A stretch of 64,000 nucleotides of DNA from Thermothielavioides terrestris NRRL 8126 (taxonomy: Eukaryota; Ascomycota; Sordariomycetes; Sordariales; Chaetomiaceae). The DNA is taken from contig NC_016458.1 of NCBI RefSeq assembly GCF_000226115.1, positions 744,001-808,000 of the forward strand, given 5' to 3'. A program made the position numbers and the translations under genes. Shown in pieces: positions 20,879 to 32,594 of the stretch; within the stretch, counting starts at the first letter, position 1, and each line of letters starts with the position of its first letter. The notes under the pieces were generated by a model. The model ran no database searches. It was not told where the DNA came from and was given only the letters and a program-made list of their open reading frames with translations.

Positions 20879-21711
20879 ACATATCCCCGGCTGGGACCGG
20901 ATTACTCGCTTCTGTCTGAACGGCGTCTTCTTTCTTTTGTTGCCTCTTTCGATTTATTTTTCTTTCTCTTCCCTTCCCACCAATCACTTCCAACCAATGG
21001 CACCAATGGCATATTGATCATGAAGCAACGGTTAAAATGGGTCAATGGGCGTGGGTCGGACTTAGCATTTCGGCTTTCCAGGGCGGGAGGCGAGGAAAAA
21101 GCTGTTTCGGCGGAAACCGGCTCGGGCGTTCAAGCGTTTCATAGGTATGGGACGGCGGAATTTTTCTGTCTCTTTTGGGGCTTGTCTGGAGCATACAGCG
21201 TAAATACCCCTTTTTCAGTTGTCTTTCGAGGCTCATCGGCAAGGGGATGGATACAAACTGGATATTGACGCGCTCGGGCCGGACGATCCATAGCCGTGCG
21301 ACCCGGCGCCCTCGGCAGCGTCTGGCGGTGCTTTGATAGGGTATGGGAATCCGATTCACGGCTGTGTTGCCATCGGAATGTTGAAGCGCAGAAACCCATT
21401 GGGATTGGAGATTTTGTTACGGGTAGGCTGAGTCGTTGGCCGGCTAGAGGGCACAGCGCTGGCTTAGAGAGACATCACCAAAAGCCGCGTGTTTTTTGGC
21501 AGGGGAAGCTCTGAGACACAGAGTGCTGATATGACAATTGGTAATCCCTGACTATGTAGTAGCCCTATTTGGTGGAGTATCTGGGACGCCAAACACTGCG
21601 CCATGACATTCATTCCAGCCGTTACGCCGTCCTGAACTCCCCTTCGCCGAGCCTGACAGTCCAAACAGGTACATTACCTCCCCACCACGCCGGAATAACA
21701 CCCGCGGAGCT
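20879..21711. other. Convergent intergenic region
   Basis: Lies between the 3' ends of the coiled-coil gene and ISN1. It is T-rich just after 20925, as expected for a 3' UTR. No gene seen. Confidence 0.5.
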
Positions 21712-23269
21712 TCAAGACAACTTCTTCTCCATCAACTCGGCCAACTCATCCAGCAGATCAACCGTCTCGGCGGGGCTGGCGATCCACGCCGTGGTGCCCA
21801 CGCTCCTCGCCCTGAAATCGTTGGCGCCGGCGCTCAGGAACTGATCGCCCACGTGGAGGGTGTTGTCCCCCTTGATGGCGCCGCCGGGCATAGACGCGCC
21901 AAACCAGCGCTGGCAGACGGTGACGCCCCAGCTCTTGTCGCCAATGTCGACGAACACGTCGCGGCCGCCGTTGAAGGCGCAGAAGGGCACGCGGCGGAGG
22001 CGGCCGGCGCCGCTCAGCTCCAGGATCTTCTGCACGACCAGCACCGTCTCCTCGAGCGACTCGCGCGGGATGCGCGCCTCGGGCGGCTGCGGCACGATGC
22101 CCACCGCGCGGTCCTTGCGCATCAGCGCCGCGGGAAGGTTCAGCGTCTTGATGCAGTCGCGCAGCGCCGCCTCGGCCACGTCGAGCACCTGCGCGATGTC
22201 GCGCTCGTCCCAGGCCGCCATCTCGGGCGTCAGCCACCGGTGGCGCGGCACGGGCGACAGGAGGTGCGGCGACGAGGGGTCGAACTCGAAGAGGTAGTTT
22301 GCTTCGCCGCCCATGATGACGACGGATTGCTTCTGGGCCGGGGTCAGCTCGGCGCTGTTGGCGAGCGCGTCGAGAAGGCCGTGCAGGCGGGCGTAGTACT
22401 TGTCCGCGGTCGTGTAGCCTGCGGCGGTGACGATGCCGATTTTGACGTTTTTGCGGAGGAGGTCTGGGAGACACGTTAGGGCGTGGGTGGGTCAATGAGC
22501 CTGGGCGGAAGGGAGGGAAAAAAGGGAAGATGCGTACCGATCAACCGCGGGATAATTGGGCTGGTGGTTTCCAGGCTTTGCCCGTCTTCGTAAAGCGTCA
22601 CATCCCCGTCAAAGGTGGCTAACTGAAGGGTACCGTAGGTTGTGACGGCCATCATCTGGGCCGAGTTGAGGATCAAACGGACATCGTTGAAGGAAGGGGA
22701 GACAAAGCGGCGGGAGGAGATGTAGCGCTTGCGGTCCTGGAATTTGAACGCGGCCTCCAACGGCAGGCGTGTGAAGAAGGGTCCGATGCTGGGGACCAAG
22801 AGTTTGAGCTTTGAAGGGAAGAGGTTCGAGGGGTCGTTTTGGTGGGCAACTAGATGAAGCTAGGTCAGTCCTCGCTGTGACGACCGCTGAGCAGGTCGGC
22901 TCCTTACTGTGATCGTCGATCATGAGCTCGACATCACGGAGAATCTCGCTGTATCTCCGGTGGGCCTCCTCGCGCGTCTGAGCGAGGCTCGTCCCTTGTC
23001 CGTCGAAGACGCCCTGGGGTTGGGAGTAGAGCACAAAGGGCACCGCCAGCAGGCCCTTGATCCATTCTGCCCATCTTGTCAGCGACGTGGCCCATGAGCA
23101 CCGGCCCACTGGAAAATTGGAGGGTCGAAAACGATTGTACTCACCTATGAACTGGTCTCGTCGATGTGTCTTGAGGGCGTCTGTTGTTCTTTTTGGTTAG
23201 TCGGAGTATCACCAATCGGCAAGGCGACCTGGGGAGCTACTGACATTCGACACGGTACCGAGTCGTCAT
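21712..23269 (-). CDS. ISN1: IMP-specific 5'-nucleotidase 1
   Basis: Hydrolyses IMP to inosine in the cytosol as part of purine salvage control. Five exons read on the minus strand: 23245-23269, 23145-23180, 22908-23066, 22538-22849 and 21712-22463, giving 427 residues, close to the yeast enzyme. The start MTTRYRVEY, then EWIKGLLAVPFVLYSQP, VPSIGPFFTRLPLEAAF, the HAD-type block LATFDGDVTLYEDG, KIGIVTAAGY, and the C-terminal KGDNTLHVGDQFLSAGANDF are the diagnostic ISN1 segments. Splice sites are GT-AG; exon 4 uses the acceptor after CATCTAG so that the frame holds. All catalytic segments are present and it looks functional. Confidence 0.93.
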
Positions 23270-24073
23270 GTTGCAGGACGAGGACTCAGTCCTCGGAGGC
23301 CGGAGATAGGGACAGGGACGAAAGGTAAAGACGAAGGACACAACCTGGAAATATCCAAGGAAAATGCAGGCTTATGGTTCAGCTAAATCTATTGGTTGCT
23401 GCTTCTGAGCCACAGTTCTTTATAGGAGAAGCAGAAAGTCTAGGTAAGGTAGTTCCGGAACGAACGAGGTACGGGATCTTCCCACAGTTAAGCTACCTGT
23501 ACCTGAGTTTGTGAAGGCATGTGGTGTATCGGCGGACACATGCTTCCTGGCAGGTGCTTCGTGGTCGAGGCTATCACAGGCCCGCTGCGGGGGCCGCCAA
23601 TAAACATGGAAGCGTGATGTCACAGGGGCAGCCAAGCTCGGCTGAGCCAATCATGAGGGACGCAGAAAAGCGCGCTAACTTTAATGAGCGCCCGGCTTGA
23701 CCGCCATCGGGCCCATCCGGCCAGTGCCGGCTGGCTGGCGTTCTTGGCAGGAGACGGTGAGTCGCGCAAATCGGCACCCTCCGGGCGATCCCATGCACTG
23801 TGGGCTACCGCGACCGCAGAACTGAACCTCGTGCGGATTACAGAATACACCTTCTCTCACAAACAGGCCCACAGGTTCTCATCATCACCACCGATTCGGC
23901 CGGCGCGGGGAGGAGACGGTATGTACAGCGGACCAGCAAACTCAATTAACATGCAGAACATGGCCTACGGAATAGCCTCCTGAACTTAGATACACACGCT
24001 CGCATGCTCGCACGCATGCCACACGACGAGCATCAACAGCCAGCCAGCCCGAGCCCTCCCCATCCATCCGTCT

Positions 24074-24076
<3 letters not shown>
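23270..24076. other. ISN1 upstream region
   Basis: Promoter side of ISN1 and 3' side of the secreted-protein gene. No coding region recognised; ORFs overlapping the neighbouring T run are homopolymer artefacts. Confidence 0.5.

Positions 24077-24145
<69 letters not shown>
24077..24145. repeat. 69-nt poly(T) run (poly(A) on the coding strand of the next gene)
   Basis: An uninterrupted run of 69 T. On the minus strand it is 69 A starting two bases after the TGA stop codon (24147-24149) of the secreted cysteine-rich protein gene. The exact length may be affected by sequencing or assembly. Confidence 0.9.
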
Positions 24146-24146
24146 C

Positions 24147-24788
24147 TCAACAAGCAGTGGCACTAATCGTCTCGGTGCGCGTGAGGCAGCCGTCCGGGCA
24201 CGCCGTCGCGCACCCCGTCACGTAGAGCAGCGTCTTGGGCGTGCAGCCGCACGGCACCACCAGGCTAGACTGCACCCGGCAGGTCGGCACGGGGCACCGC
24301 AGCGCCGGACAGTCGGCCGGGCTGGTGGTGTGGGTGACGGTCGGGCACGGCGTGCGCGTGGTCTTGGTCGGGAGCGTGACGATGCTTGTGATGACGCCCG
24401 TCGGGGACGTCGTCGTCGTCGTTGTCTTGGAGGTTGTTGTTGTTGTTGTTGGCGGCCATGGCCAGTGCCGGGTCGAGGTGGTGGTGGTGGTGGTGGATGG
24501 GATGGTCGGGCAAGGCAGCGCGAAGGTGCGGAAGTCGATGCTGCATCCCTGGTAGGGGCAGTCGGCCTCGCACGGCGCGATGAGAGTCGCGGTGGGGAGC
24601 GTGCGTGGGCAGTCGCACGGGTTCAGGATCGTTGTCTGGAACGTGCAGTCGGAGAGGGCGCATGATTTGTGGCATCCGCGGTTCTGGATCGTCCGCGTTG
24701 CCGTCGGGCACACAGGCGTGTTGGGGCCTTGGGCGACGGCCAAACTGGCGAGGACGAGCCCGAGGGCGGCAGACAGTGTGGCTTTCAT
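24147..24788 (-). CDS. Secreted cysteine-rich protein with two ten-cysteine modules joined by a Thr-rich linker
   Basis: 213 residues, no intron. Residues 1-19 are a typical signal peptide (hydrophobic, ending LAVAQ). Two modules follow, residues 27-93 and 148-213, each with ten cysteines in nearly the same spacing (C-x11-C-x3/4-C-x4-C-x9-C-x-C-x10/12-C-x3-C-x3/4-C-x10/11-C). They are joined by a linker of about 54 residues rich in Thr, with Pro and Trp, likely O-glycosylated. The last residue is Cys. A TATA-like TATATAA lies at 24906-24912, about 120 bp upstream of the ATG. I do not recognise a named family; a wall or extracellular protein or effector-like role is possible but unproven. The stop codon is followed almost directly by 69 A. 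Confidence 0.82.
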   Translation of the reverse strand: MKATLSAALGLVLASLAVAQGPNTPVCPTATRTIQNRGCHKSCALSDCTFQTTILNPCDCPRTLPTATLIAPCEADCPYQGCSIDFRTFALPCPTIPSTTTTTTSTRHWPWPPTTTTTTSKTTTTTTSPTGVITSIVTLPTKTTRTPCPTVTHTTSPADCPALRCPVPTCRVQSSLVVPCGCTPKTLLYVTGCATACPDGCLTRTETISATAC

Positions 24789-24905
24789 TGTGGATGTATG
24801 TGCTTATGCGGCAACTGTCCGGACGTCAGAGAGCAGACACGGTTGGATGTGCTCTGTGCTTGCCGCCTTCATTCTTATTCCCAGTGGAACAGGGGCCCCC
24901 GGGCG

Positions 24906-24912
24906 TTATATA
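24906..24912 (-). promoter_or_regulatory. TATA-like box upstream of the secreted cysteine-rich protein gene
   Basis: TATATAA on the minus strand, about 118 bp before the ATG at 24788, a plausible distance for a core promoter in filamentous fungi. No experimental start site is known. Confidence 0.5.
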
Positions 24913-26607
24913 CCCCAGATCCGGGGATACTCCCGCCGTCAATTGGCGTTTCTATTTCTGTCTTCTCTCCCAGGTTTGGGATGTGATTCCCCTTCTAGGA
25001 AATATGCTCAACCTCCGCCGGGTCTCGCCTGCTCTATGGGACCGCCGGATGAAGCTGCTTCTGCGTCTTGCCCCTCTCGATGTCTCGGCTGCAATGCTAC
25101 CCCAGGAGAGTGCACATCGATCTGGGTGCATGTGCTTGTTGCATGTTGTCATTACTCTTGGAGGGAGGGAATGATAGGAGTTCCAGTCCAGTCCTAGCCG
25201 CAAGACTAAGGTATCTAGCACCGTTAAGTTCTGCCGCTCTCCTTGGCCCCTGCTTTCGCGCTGCCTGGCGTCTTTCCGGGCAGCAGAACAAATAAGGAAG
25301 ATGATCCCGAGATGTAAATAAGGGGAGGTCCTCCAGTTTGGAACCATGGGTCAATGGAACAGCCGTGGAGGACAGGCTGAAAGAGTCCTTCCTCATGATC
25401 CGGAGCCGTTGCCGCTCCGGGAGAAGTCTTTGCCTCTCACTTCCTTACGTATCTCCGAAGCCGACGTACAAGCCTGAAGTGGAAGGGTGCGTGGCCGCAG
25501 GTCAACTGGAATTTTCCCCTCGATCTCGTATTTTCTCATCGCATTAGCTCCCGATCCAGAACGCGGAAACGACACGAAATGCTCACAGATTGCGGAGGTA
25601 CGTTTACCTTCCGTTGAACGAATCGGCTATATAAGTCCTCGTCTCTCCATATCTACGACCCATCACATCGTCACTGGCGTTGGGAGACGGGTCCGCCCGA
25701 CTGCTTCGTCGAAGGAACACATTCCTCGCTTAGCTGATGAACGGTTATTTCTCTTGCCATACTGTGTATTTCGCCCCCCTGACCGAGTGGCCAGGCCCAC
25801 GATTCTCCCGAGAACTGGAAGGGGAGGGTGGCTCGCCGTCCAGCACCAAACCTATCGGAAGACGCTGGTGCTCCAGGCTGGAATCCTGCAATGACCGATA
25901 ATCTGCTGATTGTGCAGCAAGCCTAGCGGCTCGACCGTTGGCTGTTATAGTAGGGCATGATGTGGAATTTATTCCCGCCTTCAGCCTCCTTTTAGCCTGA
26001 GCCAGGGACGTGTATCTGCATGAAATCGAAATAGGAAACCTAGGCCAGCAGCAGAGACTTTAATTACCGCCGCGACGGTCTCTCCATATCAGTTCAATCA
26101 AGGTCGATGTTCAACAAAAATAGCCGTTTCTGTGTCTTCCGAACCGTGAGCCTGGAGCCAAGGTGAGAGCCACTGGATCAGACAGAATCGCAGGAGAGGG
26201 AGACAGATGGGAACTTAAGGGATACATAGGGCCACCGGCCCGACATCCGGGCAGAGCATGTTCATCACTGACAGACTTTGCGAGTGGCAATCGCATGTGT
26301 TCGCCGAACTCCGCGTTGTGAGGTCCTAGAATTTGGGTGTGACTCAAGCAGCGCCAGTCTCCTCAGAGTTACACTACGATAAGCAGCTCGGTGTCTGTTC
26401 AGGCCAGCACGAGGGCCAAACTCTGCAGAGGAAAAAGTTGACTGTATTTCGCTAAGAAATAAACAAAACGATCCCGTAATGATGCATATGATGCAGCCAG
26501 AGTCCTCGCAGACGAAAAGCCAGCAGCGCCCAGTACGCCCGTGTATCCAGCCAAGGTGCAAGCTGAACTACAAACCTCGAAAACCGTAAACTCCATACAG
26601 AATATGC
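24913..26607. other. Intergenic, no gene recognised
   Basis: Lies between the secreted-protein promoter and the 3' end of the NVJ2-like gene. Short ORFs only (for example 25487-25894), none with recognisable domains. Confidence 0.5.
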
Positions 26608-29591
26608 TTATATACCCTGGACCGCCTCTGCATTGGTGGGCGGTTCTGAGTGCTCCAGCTCGTGGCCATCCATCCAGGCCGAGAAGTCGTCATCGTCGAC
26701 AGCCGATTCTGGCATTCCGGCGACGCCGCCTGGTTCTGGTCGGCTTCCGTCTGGGATCGCGGCAAGCGATGGTGCTTCTGTGTCTGCTTGCTCGTCTGCT
26801 ACCGTGGCTGGCGCATTCTTTGACAGGTCGTTATCATCGGAATCCCCGGCGTCTTCGACCCACGGCTGCACATAAGGACTGTGAGACCCGCTCAGAGGGG
26901 TAGTCGGCTCCGAGTCCGCGGGGGCAGCGACCACGAGTAGGTTGTCATCAGTGGCCTCCTGTTCCTGATAGTGGCGTCGCTTGGGAAGAGGCGGTGGCGG
27001 AACCGGGCGGCGCTCGATTGTCTGCTTTGTTTGTTGCTTGACTGCTTCACCGTGCGGTTCGGTTGACGGCGGAGGGATTGGCTTCCTCTTGGGAATCGCA
27101 GTTGGGGCTCTCTTCTCGGGCATCGGGAGCGGCGTACCGGGCGGCGGCAGGGGCTGCCCGCGTCCCATCGGCTGGCTGAGGTCTAGCCCAGACGCACTCT
27201 CATTACGCCGTGCCTGACCCGCCCCTGCTTCATCAACGGGTCGCCGCTGGAAGGCGTTCAGACCCCATCGCTTGGCAGACGCAGCCGCGTTGGCAACGGC
27301 ATTTAGAGCCGTCCGTTTCTGCGTCTCATTCGAACCGTGCGAGGTTAGCCCAAAAGAGGTTGAAGAATCTGTTTCGCGGCGGCCAAAAAGACCTCTTGCC
27401 GTTGAGCCCGCCTGGCGGCGGGCGGAGGCTTTGGCGGCCATGGTCGGGGAGCGGGATCCGCCATCGCTGTGGCTCTCGGTTGACGAAGCAGTGTTTCGCC
27501 GGGCTTGTGGTGTTCTGTCGGTGTTGTTTTCCGTGTCGGTCGCATCTCGAGAAGAACTGGAAGACGTCTGGCTCGATGACTTTGACGTGATATACGGAGT
27601 GAAACCATCGGGGTTTGGCGCTTGAGGTGGGGCTGGAGATTGCGAGTTCGCTGACAAAGTCGCCATGGTTGATGCGGCTGTGTTCCCTTCAGGCGGGGAG
27701 GATGAAGGCCTGAAGTGCTCTGCATTGGCTGCGATCGTCCCGACCGTGGGCGATGAAGGTTGGACAAAGGGGGCGGAGAGCGCAGGGGGAGAGACACCCG
27801 TCTCGCTTTTCGCCTCATTCTTGACCTCGATACTGGACGAAGAGGTCGAGGGGGTTGTCGACGTCAAATCTGTCTTGCTCGCCTTTCTTGAGACCTTCCG
27901 GCCGAATAAACCGGTCGAGGGCTTCTTCTCGAGAACCGGTAGGCTGTGGCTCTTCTCCATATGGGGGAGGTCGCTTTCCTGAACTCCGTGGGTCTCCTCG
28001 AGGTGTGCCACCTCGGATATTTCACCTTCTTGGGCGGCGGCGGATTCACGATCGGCCGGCGACTTCACCGTGTCGTCGTGAAATATTCCGCCCCTCCATT
28101 TCTTATGTTCGGTACCGAAAAAAGGTACGTCGTCCCAGAACGGCAGCACGAGCGTCTCTGCAATGACCTCTTTGATCCGATTCTCGATCTGGCGAAGAAT
28201 GACGGTGTAAGTGATTTGCCGGGAGCTGACGATGGGTTCGATGGTCATTTCCAGTTTCGGCATCTGCTGGAAGGAAAACCATATGCGGTTGCTAGGCGGA
28301 GGTTTGATCTTGAAGAGCACGTGTCCTTCCAGCCTCCGAAGAACGACAGCAAGAACCAGGTTGACCTCGCGTGCTTTGAAGCGGGAGCCCAAGTCGATGC
28401 GCGCCGTTGCTGCGACCTCCAACCGGAAATTGCCCGTGTAACGCACGTCGGCCCCAACGCCGCATTCGCCCTCGACCGTCAGGTCTTTCAAGCGGGGGTT
28501 TGTGATGTAAGGCGCTGACTCGCCCGTGTCGATAGCCTTGATGGCGATGTTGGACAAGAACGCTGGCCGCTTGACCCGGGATATCTTCTTGGTGAGCTTC
28601 TCCCTGATGAAGTTCTCCATGTCCTTGGTCTTGTGAACGCCTAGGAACACTCTTCCAATCATGGCATTGAGCCATCTTGTATGCATGTGTTCCTCCGACG
28701 AGTGGAGCCTCTGCACCAAGGAGATGATGTTCTTGACGTCGAACTGGATGGGGGTCGGCGTCCTGCTTTCCGCGGCCAAAGTCTGCTCCTGATTGCGCAA
28801 CAAGGCCAAGTAGAAGTCCTCCTTCGCGGAGCAGTTCTCAGAGAACAGGTAAAACGGCTTGGAAACTTGGCTGTCTGGGCCCAATTCCGGCCCGCCCGCA
28901 CGCCGGGAGAGACAGATGGCGTTGCGCTTGATAAACAACTCTCCCTCTGGCGTCACGGGCTCCCCAGAGTATACGCTGATGTCGTGATGCGCTAGAGATA
29001 TGACGTGGCGAACCTCTAGCTGCTCGTCGTCGTCGAAGAGCATCAAATGGCCGTGCCTACTTGGCGGGTCAGGTGCGGTGACACCGGCTGGGAGCATGCA
29101 GGTGTGACATACCGTAGCACCACGTAGAACACGTTTCCCGCCCGCTTGGGGCGCTGGCTGCCGCCGTTCTTGTTGTCTAGCGGTCCGGCGGCCTGCTTCC
29201 GGTCGAAGATGCTGCGGTACATGGTCTGGTAGACACTTGGGCTGGGCGCGGCTACCGTGGCCGAACCGACGGGCGTCGACCGTTCGATCGGCTTTGCATT
29301 GATCCCCATCGGCGTGTACTCGCGGCAGACGGCGAAGTAGCCAGCCGCGACATCCGGCTCGTGGCGGACCCCACGGGCCCTGGCCCCGTCCTTCTGCGCT
29401 GCCTTCAGCGGCTCGAGGTCGTCGCCCGGCTGGATCAGGTCGCCATCTGCGGAGGTCGAAGCATCCGAGGCGTCGGCATCTTTGCGATAGGGCAAGGTGA
29501 AGTACGCATGGGCGAGGATGACGATCACGAGCAGTGGGAGGAAGGTGATGCCTCCGAAAAGGTACGTCAACAAGAATACAGTCCACCCCAT
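26608..29591 (-). CDS. Nvj2/TEX2-like SMP-domain lipid-transfer protein with PH domain
   Basis: Two exons, 29113-29591 and 26608-29056, joined in frame over a 56-bp intron; 975 residues. The start MGWTVFLLTYLFGG opens an N-terminal membrane segment (to about residue 30, ending LPLLVIVILAHAYF), expected to sit in the ER. A PH-like domain (about 120-260, around HGHLMLFDDDEQ and VYSGEPVTPEGE) precedes the SMP domain (about 300-500: WLNAMIGRVFLGVHKT, FIREKLTKKI, LDLGSRF-like and VILRQIENRIKEV). The remaining 450 residues are low-complexity with Pro-rich stretches. Yeast Nvj2 acts at nucleus-vacuole and ER-Golgi contacts in lipid transfer; the same role is inferred. Confidence 0.88.
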
Positions 29592-30481
29592 GGCGGTGGG
29601 ATGCTGCACTGTGCCGGCCGCAGAGTCGGCCCTGCTACCTGTCCGACGGAAGAATGCGTCGCGGGCGCATCGATGCAGAGCAGCTGCGCAGTGAGGCTCC
29701 AATTGAGCTGTTCGCGAGACGCAACTTGGAAGGCGACGAGAGCATGCTATGTATTCCGGCCCCCGTAAGCAGCAAGTTTCGGATGGACCAACCGAAGTGG
29801 CCAACTGAGGGGCCACGGATGAAGGAGGCTGCTGCGTCAGCCACAGGTGTTGCAACTGCGGGCTTCAGGACCTTGATCCCCCGCGCTTCCCTAATTGGCC
29901 GAGCATGGGCGCCCCACTGCGCTTCAGGCGAGGCCCTTGTCGGCGCCTCACAAGGCTGAAGAACTTCAGGATGGAAGGGAGCACAGCAGGCGGATATTCA
30001 AGCGTCAGGTGTTGTGGCGGCCCATGAGCTTCAAATAGCGTACCTAATCCCCCGGAGATTATTTTCAGTGCACCATTGGATTCTGACAGGGGATGGTCAG
30101 AGGGTTACTGCAGCACACCTCCTTGGCTCCTCTCCGGCAAGCTTCAGAGCGGTCGAGTATTCCAGCCACAGAGCAGACTCCCTTGGATACTCGTCTGGCA
30201 TCATAAGGCGAAGCCTGCCCGGGTATCCTCAGCGCGTTGCTCCTCCCAACCATGTCTGATTTTGCCGGGTTGCGCTTCACGACTGTATCACGCCGGACAA
30301 GACGGTATGCCCAACCGTTATTGGTCATGCTACTGGTATGTTGATTCCCATGAGCACTCCCGCATCCCAGACCAATTCCATGCAGGAGATCCTTCCGTGC
30401 CAAACGCGATGAACCCCAGGCAAGAAAACGAAGCACGCCAAATCTCCCCCCCGCGAATCCAGCAACAGGCCGAGAAATCCC
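29592..30481. other. Intergenic, no gene recognised
   Basis: 5' side of the NVJ2-like gene and 3' side of the eL21 gene. No supported coding region. Confidence 0.5.
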
Positions 30482-31168
30482 TCAAATCGTGGTCTCGTAG
30501 GCGACTGGCGCAACAGTCTCGGGCTTGTTGTCGACGAAAGAGATTGTCCGGGCGTCGCGGGGCATGGCGGGTTGTCTCTTCAGCTGAACCGGCTTGCCCT
30601 CCGCCTTGGCCTTCTTCTTCAGCTCCGCGTTCTCCTTCACCCGGCGGAGGAAATCCTCCCGTGACCGCGAGGGCTTGATGTGCTCGATCCGGACGTTGAT
30701 GCGCTTCTCGATGTAGCGGTGCTTGACCTTCTTGTAGATGATGATGCCGACGGCCGACTTGGTGACGTTGTAGATGACGCCGGTCTTGCCGTGGTACACC
30801 TTGTGGGCCATACTGTTGGCGTCCAATGTCAGTCTCCTGTTTCGTTGACCCTCATGCAATCGCCCACGCAGCGCGACCCAATATATCCCGTGTCCCGACC
30901 CATCCAGCAAAGTCTTGACCGATTGTGTGCAAGAACCCGGCAGCTCGCTTACCCCTTCTGAACAGCACCGTTGACCTTGATGTCGACGATATCGCCAACC
31001 CTATGACCGGTTAGCAATCCATCACGGCAAGGTTCCCCATCGGGGCCCGGATGCGTCGACATACTTGTACTGCCTAAGGTAGGTCGACAGCGGGATCGTA
31101 CCCTTCTGCCGGAAACCCCGGGAGAAGGCGTATCTCGTACCAGCACGGAGACCTGCGGGGTGACCCAT
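30482..31168 (-). CDS. RPL21: 60S ribosomal protein eL21
   Basis: Structural protein of the large cytosolic ribosomal subunit. Three exons on the minus strand, 31065-31168, 30953-31000 and 30482-30812, give 160 residues, the usual length. The start [17 protein letters not shown], then [37 protein letters not shown] and [16 protein letters not shown] are characteristic of eL21. Introns are GT-AG with lengths 64 and 140 bp. It is transcribed away from the uS4 gene, with about 300 bp between the two start codons. Confidence 0.96.
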
Positions 31169-31472
31169 CTTGCCTGTTTGTTGGCGACGTCGGCGTGGAT
31201 CGATTTGTCGAAGTCGGTGATGCGGCGGGCTGCGAAAATTGGGGATTTTTTGTGTGGAAGCAAATCCAAGTCGGGATTTCGGCGCGGGTGACTAAGCAGG
31301 GCGCGGTGCTTGCACTAACCAACTCGCTCACTATCGTTAGGGCAAGTGAGGGCGATACGCACAGACCACCACAAATCCCCTCCTGCTGCCAATTTTCTTG
31401 ACCTTTCGGTTGGACTGCGACTTCGCGAAATTCTGCTTGATCGACCAACCTTCGATAGCCTCAACCGACAAG
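31169..31472. promoter_or_regulatory. Shared divergent promoter of the eL21 and uS4 genes
   Basis: 304 bp between two divergent ribosomal-protein start codons, one of each subunit. The region must carry the core promoter and 5' UTR elements of both. No specific factor site could be assigned with confidence. Confidence 0.7.
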
Positions 31473-32282
31473 ATGGCGCCGCTGTCGTACTCCAAGACCG
31501 CCAAGGTCCCGCGCCGTCCCTTCGAGGCCGCTCGTCTGTGCGTTTGATCCTCGGGTTTTATTTCTCCTCAATTGCAGCCTCTGCGTGGCCGCCAGCGCGT
31601 TTGGCGACTCTGCGCATGCTCGCAACATCACCGGCCACTGAGCAAGAGCTTGTCTCTGCTTACGTCGACAGTGATCATGGACTGACTTGCGGAACCCCAG
31701 GGACTCCGAGCTGAAGCTCGTTGGCGAGTATGGTCTCCGGAACAAGCGCGAAGTCTGGCGCGTGCTCCTCACTCTGTCCAAGATTCGTCGTGCCGCTCGG
31801 TAAGTGGCGACCACTCTCCAGGCTTACTTAGCAGCCCCCTTCTGTGGACGCCAGCTAACTGTCCACCGCCTAGTGAGCTGCTCACCCTCGACGAGAAGGA
31901 CCCCAAGCGTCTCTTCGAAGGCAATGCCCTCATTCGCCGCCTTGTTCGCGTCGGTGTGCTCGACGAGTCCCGCATGAAGCTGGATTACGTCCTGGCCCTC
32001 AAGGCTGAGGATTTCTTGGAGCGCCGCCTCCAGACTCTCGTCTACAAGCTCGGTCTCGCCAAGTCGATCCACCACGCTCGCGTCCTGATCCGCCAGCGCC
32101 ACATCCGCGTCGGCAAGCAGATCGTCAACGTCCCTTCGTTCATCGTCCGCCTGGATTCTCAGAAGCACATCGACTTCGCCCTGACGTCGCCGTTCGGTGG
32201 CGGCCGCCCAGGCCGTGTCAGGAGAAAGAAGGCTAAGGCCGCCAAGAAGGGCGAAGAGGGAGAGGAGGAGGACGAGGAGTAA
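31473..32282 (+). CDS. RPS9: 40S ribosomal protein uS4 (S9)
   Basis: Structural protein of the small cytosolic subunit. Three exons, 31473-31537, 31701-31799 and 31874-32282, give 190 residues. [20 protein letters not shown] opens the protein; exon 2 reads [20 protein letters not shown]; exon 3 contains the S4 RNA-binding segment ([20 protein letters not shown] and [15 protein letters not shown]) and ends in a Lys/Glu-rich tail. Introns of 163 and 74 bp have GT-AG ends. Divergent from eL21. Confidence 0.96.
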
Positions 32283-32594
32283 ATTAGGGGCTTTTTCATC
32301 AGGGAAATGGTTGGGACCGCGCGGTACGGGCAACGAAAATCGGCCTGGGCAGGGACTTTTGACGTCTGCATCATGCTCTTTCGGCGTTTATAGTCAGGGA
32401 GAGGAATGCATCGAGGTTCTCACGTACGGCTCAGCCCACAAATTACCAACCATCGAGTCGCCTACGCTCTCCATCGCTTGCCGAGCATGAACTGTGGTGA
32501 GAGAGAGGCTCCTAACGAGCTTCTTGTCTCTGTCGGCCGAATTTTGAGCTTCCAGAACCCAGTTATTGTAGTCGGACCAAAAAAATACGGGGTA
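32283..32594. other. Convergent intergenic region
   Basis: 312 bp between the 3' ends of the uS4 and SLU7 genes; no gene seen. Confidence 0.5.

Noticed and set aside
23942..24225. Poly-Lys and poly-Phe ORFs across the T run
   Set aside because: Translations of a homopolymer with no supporting context.
30813..30952. snoRNA inside an eL21 intron, and likewise in uS4 intron 1 (31538-31700)
   Set aside because: CTGA boxes occur but no good RTGATGA C box with a terminal stem was found.
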